Positions 35,907 to 44,890 of a DNA stretch of 64,000 nucleotides are shown piece by piece; position 1 is the first letter of the stretch, and every line of letters begins with the position of its first letter. The translations under genes and the position numbers were made by a program. This stretch comes from JAMLHN01 sp035708745 (GTDB taxonomy: Bacteria > Chloroflexota > Chloroflexia > Thermomicrobiales > UBA6265), in contig DASTFJ010000158.1 in NCBI GenBank assembly GCA_035708745.1, positions 62,001-126,000 on the forward strand. Reading direction: 5' to 3'. The notes under the pieces are model-generated. The model made no database searches, was not told the origin of the DNA, and saw nothing but the letters and a program-made list of their open reading frames with translations.

Positions 35907-37319
35907 TTACCACGATTTGACGATCCCGAAACCGTGGCGCGCGGTTCGCCTGATATCGCCGCTCAGTGCGAAGATCCCGATCCAGCACGCAATCAGAACG
36001 ATCCCTATTGCGGCTGGCGTCGGCTGGCCAAGCTGCACAGATCCCGGTGCATAGCGGTCGATCCATTCGACGAAGATGATGATTCCCCGACAAATCCATT
36101 CCGCCGGTAACAAAATAAGCTCGCCCAGCATCGCGTTCGTTTGGCCGGCCAGCGCCCCAGCGAGCGCGATTGGAAACGCGACGCCGGCCGCTGGTCCCAC
36201 GACCAGATTGGCGAGGAGCCCGGTGATGCTCAGCGTGCCTATGTGCCAAGCCAAAATCGGAATCGTCGCCAGCTGTGCGGCAACTACGCTGAGTCCCAGG
36301 GTTGTACCCCACCATCGATCGGTCCCCCGTTCGCTCCCATCGAAGACGATGATCAGAGCCACAGTCGCCGCAACCGACAACTGAAATGCGAGCGTGTGGA
36401 AATCGTCCGGACGAATGGCAATTTGTAGCGCCGCCAGCAGCACCGTCAGCGTTAACAAATCTGGACGCCTTCCGAGATAACGTCCAACCAGAACGGCTGT
36501 CGCCAGCAAGGCGGCGCGCAGGGCGGACGGCTGCAATCCAACCATCACGGCATAGAGCCAGATGACAATCGAAGCACCCAGGACGAACGCAATATGTCGC
36601 CGCATCGCTCCAGTAGCCAGGACTCCGAGTAAGAGCGTCAGCATGGCGAAGTTCGCCCCGGAGATTGCGGTGATATGGGTGGTGCCCGAAGCCAGAAATG
36701 CGCCGCTGGCCTCCCCCGAGAGCCCGCCGTCATCGCCGGTCACCAGGCCGCTCAGGAGTGCGCCGGTGTCACCCGGCGCGGATCGCATCAGAAATTCAGT
36801 GAGATCGACGCGAATCCGGGCAATCTCTGCGCGAAATCCGCCACCCGATTCCACGATCGACATCGACTCGATTCGGAGCTGCGCCGCACAGCCACGTGCT
36901 CGAATGGCGGCTCGCCCAACTTCCGACAGATCCTTGAGCTCGACGACGCGCCCTTTGACAAAGAGAACATCGCCGGCGAGGGCACGGGGCGCGGCGTCTG
37001 CGTATGCGCAAACATGCAGCCCGTCGAAGGATTCGGGCCGCCCAACGAATCGCTGGCCGAGCGAAGTGAGATACGGACCGTCGGAAACTCGCATTCTGCC
37101 TTCGAAGGGTCCTGCAAGGACCGCGGAAGCGGAGCGGGCCTCATGTCGCTCGGCGTGTACTGCTCCTAATGAAGCCAGCGCCAAAACCATGGCGAATGGC
37201 GCCAGCGGGAGACTGTGCCGTACAGCCGCGACAAGTCCAATGCCGAGCCACACGATGACGGCCGCAGCGCCAAGCCCGAAACCGGTCAGGAACGCCGCAC
37301 CCAGAGCCAGACCCAGCAT
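35907..37319 (-). CDS. comEC: ComEC/Rec2-type DNA uptake channel, short form
   Basis: A 470-residue polytopic membrane protein with an N-terminal DUF4131-like part (two or three TMs, then a soluble OB-like loop) and the Competence domain from about residue 190. The competence domain carries the conserved THITAISGANFAMLT motif and about eight further TMs. ComEC conducts single-stranded DNA into the cytoplasm. The C-terminal metallo-beta-lactamase-like nuclease domain of longer ComEC proteins is absent; the protein stops after the TM region. It lies downstream of comEA, three bases apart. Confidence 0.9.
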   Translation of the reverse strand: MLGLALGAAFLTGFGLGAAAVIVWLGIGLVAAVRHSLPLAPFAMVLALASLGAVHAERHEARSASAVLAGPFEGRMRVSDGPYLTSLGQRFVGRPESFDGLHVCAYADAAPRALAGDVLFVKGRVVELKDLSEVGRAAIRARGCAAQLRIESMSIVESGGGFRAEIARIRVDLTEFLMRSAPGDTGALLSGLVTGDDGGLSGEASGAFLASGTTHITAISGANFAMLTLLLGVLATGAMRRHIAFVLGASIVIWLYAVMVGLQPSALRAALLATAVLVGRYLGRRPDLLTLTVLLAALQIAIRPDDFHTLAFQLSVAATVALIIVFDGSERGTDRWWGTTLGLSVVAAQLATIPILAWHIGTLSITGLLANLVVGPAAGVAFPIALAGALAGQTNAMLGELILLPAEWICRGIIIFVEWIDRYAPGSVQLGQPTPAAIGIVLIACWIGIFALSGDIRRTARHGFGIVKSW

Positions 37320-37322
37320 CAG

Positions 37323-37874
37323 TCAAATCGAGATCTGGTCGCGCATGGCGTCGACCATTCGGGCGGAGATGCCCGGCACCCGCGCCAACTCATCGACCGA
37401 TCCGAAGGGGCCATGATCGGTGCGATATTCGATGATGGCGTCGGCCAGCGCCGGACCTATACCTGGCAAGGTGTCGAGCTCGTCAGCTGACGCGGTGTTG
37501 ATATCGATCGAGCCCGCGGCATCCGTCGCCGTGGGCGTCCCGGGTCCGGGCGTGGGCAGAATTGCGGGGATTGCGACGTTTTCGCCGTCGGTCAATCGCC
37601 TGGCCAGATTGAGCTGCGCGAGGTCGGCCTCGGGGGCGGCGCCGCCAGCAGCCTGAAGTGCATCGCCCAGCCGCGCATCTGGATCGAGATCGTACACACC
37701 TGGCGAGACAACTGCTCCGCTGACCTGCACGGAGATGGTGCGTGCCTGAGCGGCATCGCGGATGATTATTTCTGGCTTCGAGCTCTCGTCGTAGATGCGC
37801 AACGCCAGAACGCCGAGCACGACGCCCAACCCAATCGCGGCCACCAAAATGACGTTGCGTCGCAACCAGCCCAC
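37323..37874 (-). CDS. comEA: ComEA-like DNA-binding competence protein
   Basis: A 183-residue protein with one N-terminal TM (about 8-25), an SLBB domain (about 45-110; ISVQVSGAVVSPGVYDLDPD) and a C-terminal helix-hairpin-helix pair (about 120-183; INTASADELDTLPGIGPALA). It binds incoming double-stranded DNA outside the membrane and hands it to ComEC. A TAGAAT on the minus strand (37918-37913) is a candidate -10. Divergent from mfd. Confidence 0.94.
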   Translation of the reverse strand: MGWLRRNVILVAAIGLGVVLGVLALRIYDESSKPEIIIRDAAQARTISVQVSGAVVSPGVYDLDPDARLGDALQAAGGAAPEADLAQLNLARRLTDGENVAIPAILPTPGPGTPTATDAAGSIDINTASADELDTLPGIGPALADAIIEYRTDHGPFGSVDELARVPGISARMVDAMRDQISI

Positions 37875-37939
37875 GAGTGTCCGGCTCCCGGTTTCGCTGA
37901 CGAAGAATCGTCATTCTACGGGAGATTGAAGCGTGAGAG

Positions 37940-37948
37940 TGGTAAAAT
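37940..37948 (+). promoter_or_regulatory. Extended -10 promoter element for mfd
   Basis: TGGTAAAAT fits the TGnTAnAAT pattern also found upstream of gyrA, DUF512, DUF4126 and PHP genes. It lies about 49 bases before the mfd start. No convincing -35. Confidence 0.45.
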
Positions 37949-37960
37949 CTATAGGTTGCC

Positions 37961-37994
37961 ACCGACCCCATCCATGCGGGGTCAGGAGGTCGGT
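37961..37994 (+). promoter_or_regulatory. Leader of mfd with two mutually exclusive hairpins around the Shine-Dalgarno
   Basis: Hairpin A pairs GACCCC (37964-37969) with GGGGTC (37978-37983), leaving the AGGAGG ribosome site free. Hairpin B would pair ACCGACC (37961-37967) with GGTCGGT (37988-37994), covering part of AGGAGGTCGG. The two share bases, so they cannot form together. This could be a translational switch or chance. Confidence 0.35.
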
Positions 37995-37996
37995 TC

Positions 37997-40900
37997 GTGC
38001 CCCGTTCAACCGGAGATATCCCTTTGAATCTCACCCATCTCCTTGCTGCCCTCCGGTCGAATCCATCACTCGAGAACCTCATCGAGTTCGTTTTGTCTGC
38101 ATCGAACGTCGCGGTCGAGGATCTGCCGTTCGCCGCGCGTCCGGCAGTGATCGCGGCGATCTCGGAAGTGGTCGAACGTCCAGTCATCGTCGTCAGCAGC
38201 CGCGCCGATCGGTCGATCGTGCTCGCCTCGGCCGTCTCTGAGTTTCTGGCGGACCCAAGCCGGGTGGTGCATTGGCCCGCTCCGCCGGCCCTGCCGTACG
38301 AGCGGCTTTCGCGTGACACCGACCAGAGTGCCGACCTCGTGGCTGCGCTATCGCAAATAGCCGCATCACCGAAGTCTGCGATCGTTTTTGCTTCCCCGGC
38401 CTCGATCACGCACGCGGTCATGTCCGCAGCTGATTTGGCGCAGCAAACCCGTCGAATCCAGCGAGGAGAACTGGTCCGGCAGGCGGATCTCGCCGCCTGG
38501 GCGGCATCGGTCGGATATGAGCCGGTCACGATCGTGCAGCGCGTAGGCGAGTTTGCGCGCCGCGGCGGCATCATCGACATCTATTCTCCCGGCGCCAGCG
38601 GTCCGGCCCGGCTCGATTTCTTCGGCGACGAGATCGACAGCATTCGCTTGTTCGACCCGAACTCGCAACGGTCGCTCGAGCGGCTCGAGTCACTGACGCT
38701 GCTGCCCGCCATGGAGCTTCCGGTGTGGAAGCTGCGTGAGGCCGCGACGGCGTTTCGCCGGCTCGATCTTTCCCCTTTGCGTTTCGAAGTACGGGAAGAA
38801 TTGGAACGAACCCTGGATCGCGCCGCGGATGGCATTCCACCCGCCGCGATCGATCTCTTCGCGCCGTATCTGCTCGATACACCGACCACGATCATCGATC
38901 ATCTGCCGGACGATGCGCTGGTGGTGATGGACGATCCCGGCACGGTCGAGCTGGCAGGAGCGCAACGCGACGAGCATGCTCGCGACCACTACCTCGCTGC
39001 CATCAACAGTCGCGAGCTCCCTGGCGGTATGCCCGATCCATTCATCTCGTTCCAGCACATTTTGACCGATCTCTCCCGCCGTCAAGCATTGACATTCGGG
39101 GCGGTCGATGAACCCGCGCGGACGTCAGTCGTTTTCACGGGATGGACCGTGCCGACGCAATTCGCCGGGCGCATCGCCGATATCGTCGCGACCGTTTCGG
39201 AACGGTCGCAGGCTGGCTGGCGGATAGCGCTCGCAACTGACCAGATCGAGCGGCTTACCGACATTCTCGAAGATCAGGATATCTATCCGCGGCGATCGAA
39301 GGGAGATGCCCGAGGTCCGCGGTTGGCCCTCGCTTCGGGTGACATCGAGATCGTTCCTTCTGACCTGGATGGCGGATTCGAAGTCGCCAGCGCGAAGCTG
39401 ATGCTGCTCACCGATCTCGAGTTGTACGGATTCCACAAGACCATCCGCGCGCGCGAGCCAAAACGCCGGGAAGCAGCTCGCGCGTTTGCCGAGTCGTTGG
39501 CACCGGGTGACCATGTGGTTCATATCGATCATGGGGTCGCCGTGTTCCAGGGACTGATTCGTATGCAGCAGGGCGGCGTCGAGCGCGAATACCTGCTGCT
39601 CGAGTTCGCCAAGGGTGAGCGGCTCTATGTCCCCGTCGATCAATCGCACCGGGTCACGGTTTATTCCTCCGGCGGGCTTTCCCCGGCCCTCAGTACGTTG
39701 GGTTCCGGCGAATGGGTCAAAACCAAACGCCGCGTTCGCCGCGCGGTTCGCGATATGGCCTACGAGCTGATCAATCTCTATGCGGCCCGCGATGCCGCCA
39801 AGGGATATCAATACGGTCCCGACACGATCTGGGACCACGAGCTCGACACCTCGTTTCCCTATATCGAAACGACCGATCAAGCCCGCGCGATCGTGGATGT
39901 CAAAGGCGACATGCTCTCCGACAAACCGATGGACCGGCTGATTTGCGGCGATGTGGGATTCGGAAAAACCGAGATCGCCATGCGCGCCGCATTCAAAGCT
40001 GTCAACGCTGGCAAGCAGGTGGCCATACTGGTCCCGACCACGGTTCTGGCCCTGCAACACTTCGCCACATTCACTCAGCGGCTGGCCGCCTTCCCGGTCC
40101 GGATCGAGATGCTCTCCCGGCTACGCTCCGATAAGGAGCAGCGCGAAGTCGTCAAGGGGCTTGCCGACGGGTCGGTCGATATCGTCATCGGCACGCATCG
40201 CCTCGTACAGCGCGATGTGCGGTTCAAGGATCTTGGGCTCGTCGTCATCGACGAGGAACAACGCTTCGGTGTCCGGCAAAAGGAGTTTCTGAAACAGCTG
40301 CGGACCGAGGTCGATGTCATCACGATGAGCGCGACCCCCATTCCGCGCACACTGCATATCGCTTTGGCGGGTATCCGCGACATCAGCGTGATCGAAACCG
40401 CGCCCAATGCGCGGCTGCCGATCCGCACGTTCGTAACCAAGACGAACGATCAGCTCATCCGTGATGTGATCCTTCGGGAGATCGAACGTGGCGGGCAAGT
40501 CTTCTTCGTTCATAACCGGGTTCACTCGATTGGCAAGGTCGTGCAACACCTCCACGAGCTGGTGCCCGAAGCGCGCATCGGGGTCGGGCACGGGCAAATG
40601 GACGAAGAGGTCCTGGAGTCGGTGATGATGACGTTCGTGCAGGGGGAGTTCGATGTCCTGGTCTGCACCACCATTATCGAATCGGGCGTCGACATTCCCA
40701 ATGCCAACACGATCATCATCGACAATGCAGACACATTCGGGCTCACCCAGCTGTATCAACTGCGGGGGCGCGTCGGCCGCGGCTCGCATCGAGCTTACGC
40801 CTACCTGCTGATCCGCCCGCACAAACCCCTCTCGCCCGAGGCCGAGGCACGGTTGGAAGCCATCCAGGAAGCGACCGAGCTGGGGTCCGGCATGCGCGTC

Positions 40901-41518
40901 GCGCTGCGCGACATGGAAATTCGCGGAGCCGGCAATCTCCTGGGCGCCGAGCAAAGCGGGCACATCGCCGAAGTTGGGTACGAGCTGTATCTCCGCCTGC
41001 TGGCGCAGGCCGTCGAGGAAGCCCGCCGGGGAGCGCCCATGCCGGAGCAGGAAGCCGTGACGATGGATCTGCCCATTACGGCACTCATACCCGCTTCGTA
41101 CATCCAGGATGTGGAGCTACGCCTCGCGACGTACCGGGCAATCTCCGGAATCGAAGACGAACGAGGGCTTGCGGATATCCGCTCCGAGCTGGAAGACCGC
41201 TTTGGCGAGCTTCCGGACGAGGTCGAACATCTGCTGGCGTTGATCCAGCTGCGCATCCGCTCGGAGCGGCTCGGCATTGCGTCCATTGTCGAGCGGGAGC
41301 GAGAGATGGTAATCCGGCCGGTCGAGACTGGAAACATGAATACGCGCAAGCTGATCGGCCGGTTCGGCCATGCTATCAAGATCACGCCGAGCTCGATCCG
41401 CCTGCGCCTCGTGGAGCTCGATGAGCCGTGGGCGGCGGCGCTCGATGCCATTCTCGACGAGATCGAGCTGGGCGAGGAGCGCCGCCGTGAGAACGAAGCC
41501 GCGGTCGCGGTTGCTTAA
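37997..41518 (+). CDS. mfd: Transcription-repair coupling factor Mfd
   Basis: A 1173-residue helicase that removes stalled RNA polymerase and recruits UvrA. N-terminal UvrB-homology region (about 1-330), RNAP-interaction CarD-like domain (about 500-570; APGDHVVHIDHGVAVFQG), RecG-type helicase core with Walker A CGDVGFGKTEIA (about 647-658) and DEEQRFGVRQ (Walker B region), TRG motif area and a C-terminal TRCF domain (about 1000-1150). GTG start with AGGAGG eight bases upstream. Its TAA and the mutS2 stop share TTAA at 41515-41518. Confidence 0.97.
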   Translation: MPRSTGDIPLNLTHLLAALRSNPSLENLIEFVLSASNVAVEDLPFAARPAVIAAISEVVERPVIVVSSRADRSIVLASAVSEFLADPSRVVHWPAPPALPYERLSRDTDQSADLVAALSQIAASPKSAIVFASPASITHAVMSAADLAQQTRRIQRGELVRQADLAAWAASVGYEPVTIVQRVGEFARRGGIIDIYSPGASGPARLDFFGDEIDSIRLFDPNSQRSLERLESLTLLPAMELPVWKLREAATAFRRLDLSPLRFEVREELERTLDRAADGIPPAAIDLFAPYLLDTPTTIIDHLPDDALVVMDDPGTVELAGAQRDEHARDHYLAAINSRELPGGMPDPFISFQHILTDLSRRQALTFGAVDEPARTSVVFTGWTVPTQFAGRIADIVATVSERSQAGWRIALATDQIERLTDILEDQDIYPRRSKGDARGPRLALASGDIEIVPSDLDGGFEVASAKLMLLTDLELYGFHKTIRAREPKRREAARAFAESLAPGDHVVHIDHGVAVFQGLIRMQQGGVEREYLLLEFAKGERLYVPVDQSHRVTVYSSGGLSPALSTLGSGEWVKTKRRVRRAVRDMAYELINLYAARDAAKGYQYGPDTIWDHELDTSFPYIETTDQARAIVDVKGDMLSDKPMDRLICGDVGFGKTEIAMRAAFKAVNAGKQVAILVPTTVLALQHFATFTQRLAAFPVRIEMLSRLRSDKEQREVVKGLADGSVDIVIGTHRLVQRDVRFKDLGLVVIDEEQRFGVRQKEFLKQLRTEVDVITMSATPIPRTLHIALAGIRDISVIETAPNARLPIRTFVTKTNDQLIRDVILREIERGGQVFFVHNRVHSIGKVVQHLHELVPEARIGVGHGQMDEEVLESVMMTFVQGEFDVLVCTTIIESGVDIPNANTIIIDNADTFGLTQLYQLRGRVGRGSHRAYAYLLIRPHKPLSPEAEARLEAIQEATELGSGMRVALRDMEIRGAGNLLGAEQSGHIAEVGYELYLRLLAQAVEEARRGAPMPEQEAVTMDLPITALIPASYIQDVELRLATYRAISGIEDERGLADIRSELEDRFGELPDEVEHLLALIQLRIRSERLGIASIVEREREMVIRPVETGNMNTRKLIGRFGHAIKITPSSIRLRLVELDEPWAAALDAILDEIELGEERRRENEAAVAVA

Positions 41519-43917
41519 TCTTCGTTGAGGTACGCGATGGTGACGCCATCGCCTCCACCACCATGCCCCCCCGATTCGCTTCGTGTAACCGCGGGATGCG
41601 ACGAAAGCTGCCGGCGCACCGCCTGGCGCAGCGCACCAGTCCCCTTACCGTGGATGATGCGAACACTGGGCAGATTGGCACGATAGGCGGTGTCGAGATA
41701 GCGCTCCAGCTCCGCCTCCACCTCGGCGACCCGCTCGCCGCGCACGTCGATTTCCATCGGTACGAACGCGGTCCCCGTTCCGATCGAAACCCGGCGCGCC
41801 GGTTCCTGACGCGGGCCGCCGAGCCGTTTCAAAGCGGAAAGCGGTTGACGGAGGCGCAGACCGCCCATCACGACTTCAGCGGAATCGCCCTCCAAGGAGG
41901 CGACTTCGCCCTCCATTCCGAGCGTCGTCACCTCGACCCGATCGCCAACCGCGATGACAGCAACCTGTAGCCGGGGTCGGTTGGCTGAAAGACTCCGCCG
42001 TACGTCTTTGACTTGCCGAAGCGCCTTATCGAGCTCGACCTGCGGTTGACTGATTTCTGGGCGGTCGTTGGGACGAGCGGCAGCCGCCTGTTGTAGTCGC
42101 CGCACGGCCGAGCGGGCATCGGCCAGCTCCGCCTCGGCAGCAATCAGTGCTTCCTCCCGGGCGTTCAACCGCTCGGTTTCTGCATTTTGGCGCTCCTCGG
42201 TGGCCTCGGCTCGAATGCGCCGCGCAGCATCTCGCTCGCGTTCCGCGTCCTGGAGCTCGCGCTCGGCCCGGTCGCGTATTGCGCGAATCTCGCCCAGCAG
42301 CTCGTCGGTGCGAATCGTCTCGGAATCGATATAGGTGGAGGCGCGCTCCAGCACGCGCTCATCCAGACCGAGCCGGCGCGCAATCGAGAGCGCGTTGGAT
42401 TGACCGGGAACGCCGATGACGACTCGAAAGGTCGGCCTGAGAGTTTCGATGTCGAACTCAACCGATGCGTTCTCCACGCCCGGAGTCTCGTACGCAAAGC
42501 TCTTGACCTCGGAATAGTGGGTCGTGGCGATGACCAGCGGACCGCGGTCGAGCAGCTCGGTAATGATCGAGCGCGCCAGCGCCGAACCCTCTACCGGATC
42601 GGTACCGGACCCGACCTCGTCGATCAACGCCAGACTCGTCGGCTCGACCTCTTGCAGCATATGGATCACGGAGGCGATGTGCGCCGAAAACGTCGAGAGA
42701 CTCTGCGCGATGCTCTGGTCATCGCCGATATCGACAAAAAATGACGTAAATACCGGCAAGATCGACTGATCGTCAGCTGGAATGAAGAGCCCGGCCTGCG
42801 CCATAGTTGCCAGTAATCCGACGGTCTTCAGGGTCACCGTTTTGCCGCCGGTGTTCGGTCCGGTGATGAGAAGGACCCGGAAATCCTCACCGAGGTCGAT
42901 GTCGATTGGCACCACGGTGGCCGGATCGAGCAACGGATGTCGCGCGCGCCGCAGGCGTATTCGCTGCGTCGGATGGCCGACGCCGCCAGACTCGCGCTGC
43001 TGACTCCAGATCAGGGGCTTCGAGGCCCGCAGGGCAAAGGCGAGCCGCGCTTTTGCCAGGGCAAAGTCGATACGGGCAACGGACTCGACTGACTGCATGA
43101 GCTCATTCGAATAACGTCCGGTTTCGTGGCTCAGCTCATCGAGAATGCGCTCGACCTCACGCGTTTCCTCGATCTGCGCCTCGCGCCACCGATTGTTCAG
43201 CTCGACGACCTCCAGCGGCTCGACAAAGATCGTTTGTCCGCTGGCCGAGACGTCATGCACGACGCCGGGCACCTGATTGCGGCTGTCGGCCCGCACCGGC
43301 ACCACATAGCGACCATCCCGCGAGGTCACGATCGCGTCCTGCAGCGCGGGATTCGAGCTGCCACCGCCGACGAAGCGATTCAGCCGGTCCATCAAGCGCC
43401 CATGCGCGATACGCACCTCCTTACGAATACGGGAGAGCGCCGGGCTGGCGGAATCCAGGACCTCGCCAGCCGGCCCGATTGCCCGGCCGATCGTTGCCTC
43501 CAGGTCTTGTGCATCGATCAGCCCGGTCGAAAGATCGAGAAGCTGCGGAAATCGTTGATTCACCTCCGGCAGGCGGTGAACCGATCGACGAAGCAACCGC
43601 GCGGCGCGAGCGGTGTCGGCGACCGTCATCAACTCTTGCGGTAGCAACCGGCTCCCCTTGCCCGCGCGCTCAGCCGCCGCGCGGATATCGCGAGCACCGC
43701 CGATCGTGATGTCGGGGAAGTTGGTCAGCACGTCGACGCCTTCGGCGGTGGCTTCCTGCCAGCGATCCACCAGCCATCGATCGGTCGAAGGAGCCAGCTC
43801 CATGGCCATTTCGGTCGTAACCGAGAACTGGCATTGCGCCGCAAGGCGAATGCGAATCTCATCGAATTCGAGTTTGTCCAACGCAAGGTCGAGCGACGTC
43901 GATTGGTTTGCCATCAT
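41515..43917 (-). CDS. mutS2: Endonuclease MutS2
   Basis: An 800-residue MutS-family ATPase lacking the mismatch-recognition domain. Core and clamp regions are about 1-330; the ATPase has LITGPNTGGKTVTLKTVG (Walker A, about 350) and ALIDEVGSGTDPVEGSAL (Walker B). A long charged coiled coil (about 520-640) follows, and a C-terminal Smr nuclease domain (about 725-800; DVRGERVAEVEAE and RIIHGKGTGALR) ends the protein. MutS2 acts in anti-recombination or in rescue of collided ribosomes. The start is one of two adjacent ATGs (43917 or 43914). Confidence 0.97.
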   Translation of the reverse strand: MMANQSTSLDLALDKLEFDEIRIRLAAQCQFSVTTEMAMELAPSTDRWLVDRWQEATAEGVDVLTNFPDITIGGARDIRAAAERAGKGSRLLPQELMTVADTARAARLLRRSVHRLPEVNQRFPQLLDLSTGLIDAQDLEATIGRAIGPAGEVLDSASPALSRIRKEVRIAHGRLMDRLNRFVGGGSSNPALQDAIVTSRDGRYVVPVRADSRNQVPGVVHDVSASGQTIFVEPLEVVELNNRWREAQIEETREVERILDELSHETGRYSNELMQSVESVARIDFALAKARLAFALRASKPLIWSQQRESGGVGHPTQRIRLRRARHPLLDPATVVPIDIDLGEDFRVLLITGPNTGGKTVTLKTVGLLATMAQAGLFIPADDQSILPVFTSFFVDIGDDQSIAQSLSTFSAHIASVIHMLQEVEPTSLALIDEVGSGTDPVEGSALARSIITELLDRGPLVIATTHYSEVKSFAYETPGVENASVEFDIETLRPTFRVVIGVPGQSNALSIARRLGLDERVLERASTYIDSETIRTDELLGEIRAIRDRAERELQDAERERDAARRIRAEATEERQNAETERLNAREEALIAAEAELADARSAVRRLQQAAAARPNDRPEISQPQVELDKALRQVKDVRRSLSANRPRLQVAVIAVGDRVEVTTLGMEGEVASLEGDSAEVVMGGLRLRQPLSALKRLGGPRQEPARRVSIGTGTAFVPMEIDVRGERVAEVEAELERYLDTAYRANLPSVRIIHGKGTGALRQAVRRQLSSHPAVTRSESGGHGGGGDGVTIAYLNED

Positions 43918-44009
43918 GTTCCGGTCTCGCTGTGGTTATGTCGAATCTGGACCAGCAAGTCACCGAACCGGGCGTTTTGTGACCTCGCTGACAAAAAGAG
44001 AACGAGCGT

Positions 44010-44038
44010 TTGACACGAACATACGTTCGCCATATAAT
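44010..44038 (+). promoter_or_regulatory. lexA promoter with LexA operator filling the spacer
   Basis: TTGACA (44010-44015), a 17-base spacer and TATAAT (44033-44038) are a perfect consensus promoter. CGAACATACGTTCG (44016-44029) is a perfect 14-base dyad of the Gram-positive LexA-box type, starting right after the -35. LexA bound here would block its own transcription. Distance to the lexA ATG is about 52 bases. Confidence 0.92.
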
Positions 44039-44090
44039 CCACCGTAAGGAACCCGCACCCGCACTGGGACCTGCAGCACTGGAGAAAAGT

Positions 44091-44729
44091 ATGAAGGACC
44101 TCTCTCGACGTCAACAGGCGATTCTTGATTTTATCGAGAACTTTCTCGATGAGAACGACTATCCGCCCACCATTCGCGACATTCAAGCCGAGTTGGGGAT
44201 TTCGTCTACCAGTGTGGTCGACTACAACCTCAAGGTGCTCGAATCGCATAGTCTCATTCGCCGAAACCGAAATATCTCGCGCGGTATCGAGCTGGTCAAT
44301 CGTGGTCCCGGCCGTCGCCGGGTGATCACCATTCCGGTTATCGGGCAGATTGCCGCCGGTCTCCCGATTCCGGTTCCTGAAGATCTCGAGGGGGCAGAGC
44401 CCAGCGAGCTGATCGAGCTGAGCGCCGAGTTGCTACCTGAGGGCGGGCACGATCTCTTCGCGCTGCGGGTCAAAGGGCACTCGATGGTCGATTCTCTCAT
44501 CAACGACGGCGATGTCGTTCTGCTTCGTCATCAAGAGACCTGCGAAAACGGCGACACCGTCGCGGTCTGGCTCAAGGACGAAAAGGAAACGACGCTCAAG
44601 AAGTTCTACTACGAGAACGACCGCATTCGCCTTCAACCGGCCAACGTCACTATGGAACCGATCTACACGCGCGCCGACAACGTCGAGATTCAGGGCAAGC
44701 TCGTCTCCGTGGTTCGCTCGGTTCTCTAA
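44091..44729 (+). CDS. lexA: SOS repressor LexA
   Basis: A 212-residue repressor-protease. Winged-helix DNA-binding domain at 1-70 (LSRRQQAILDFIENF; PPTIRDIQAELGISS). The cleavage site is Ala89-Gly90 (IAAGLPIPVPE). The catalytic dyad is Ser131 in KGHSMVDSLI and Lys170 in TTLKKFYY. RecA filaments trigger self-cleavage and derepression. The ATG at 44091 is preceded by GGAGAAAAGT; longer in-frame starts lie inside the promoter. A strong hairpin terminates transcription downstream. Confidence 0.98.
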   Translation: MKDLSRRQQAILDFIENFLDENDYPPTIRDIQAELGISSTSVVDYNLKVLESHSLIRRNRNISRGIELVNRGPGRRRVITIPVIGQIAAGLPIPVPEDLEGAEPSELIELSAELLPEGGHDLFALRVKGHSMVDSLINDGDVVLLRHQETCENGDTVAVWLKDEKETTLKKFYYENDRIRLQPANVTMEPIYTRADNVEIQGKLVSVVRSVL

Positions 44730-44774
44730 GGGGAACATCTAACCCTATTTCTGACAATTCGATCGACATCGTTC

Positions 44775-44811
44775 GGAAGCGGAGTTGCGGGACTCCGCTT
44801 CCCTCGTTTCT
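44775..44811 (+). terminator. Intrinsic terminator after lexA
   Basis: GGAAGCGGAGT (44775-44785) pairs perfectly with ACTCCGCTTCC (44792-44802) around a six-base loop, followed by CTCGTTTCT. The T-run is weak but the stem is strong and well placed. Confidence 0.75.
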
Positions 44812-44831
44812 ATCGGGGTGTCGAAACGAAC

Positions 44832-44840
44832 TGGTATAGT
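44832..44840 (+). promoter_or_regulatory. Extended -10 promoter of the DUF4126-to-SPFH gene run
   Basis: TGGTATAGT just after the lexA terminator and about 50 bases before the DUF4126 start. It is the same word as on the minus strand before the PHP gene. No -35 match. Confidence 0.5.
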
Positions 44841-44890
44841 GAACGGGCCGTACGCGGTGGGCGGCGGCATGCGCGTGTCAAGGTGATTCC

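Noticed and set aside
39125..40060. 311-codon open frame antisense to mfd
   Set aside because: Shadow of the mfd helicase region; no motif and no ribosome-binding site.
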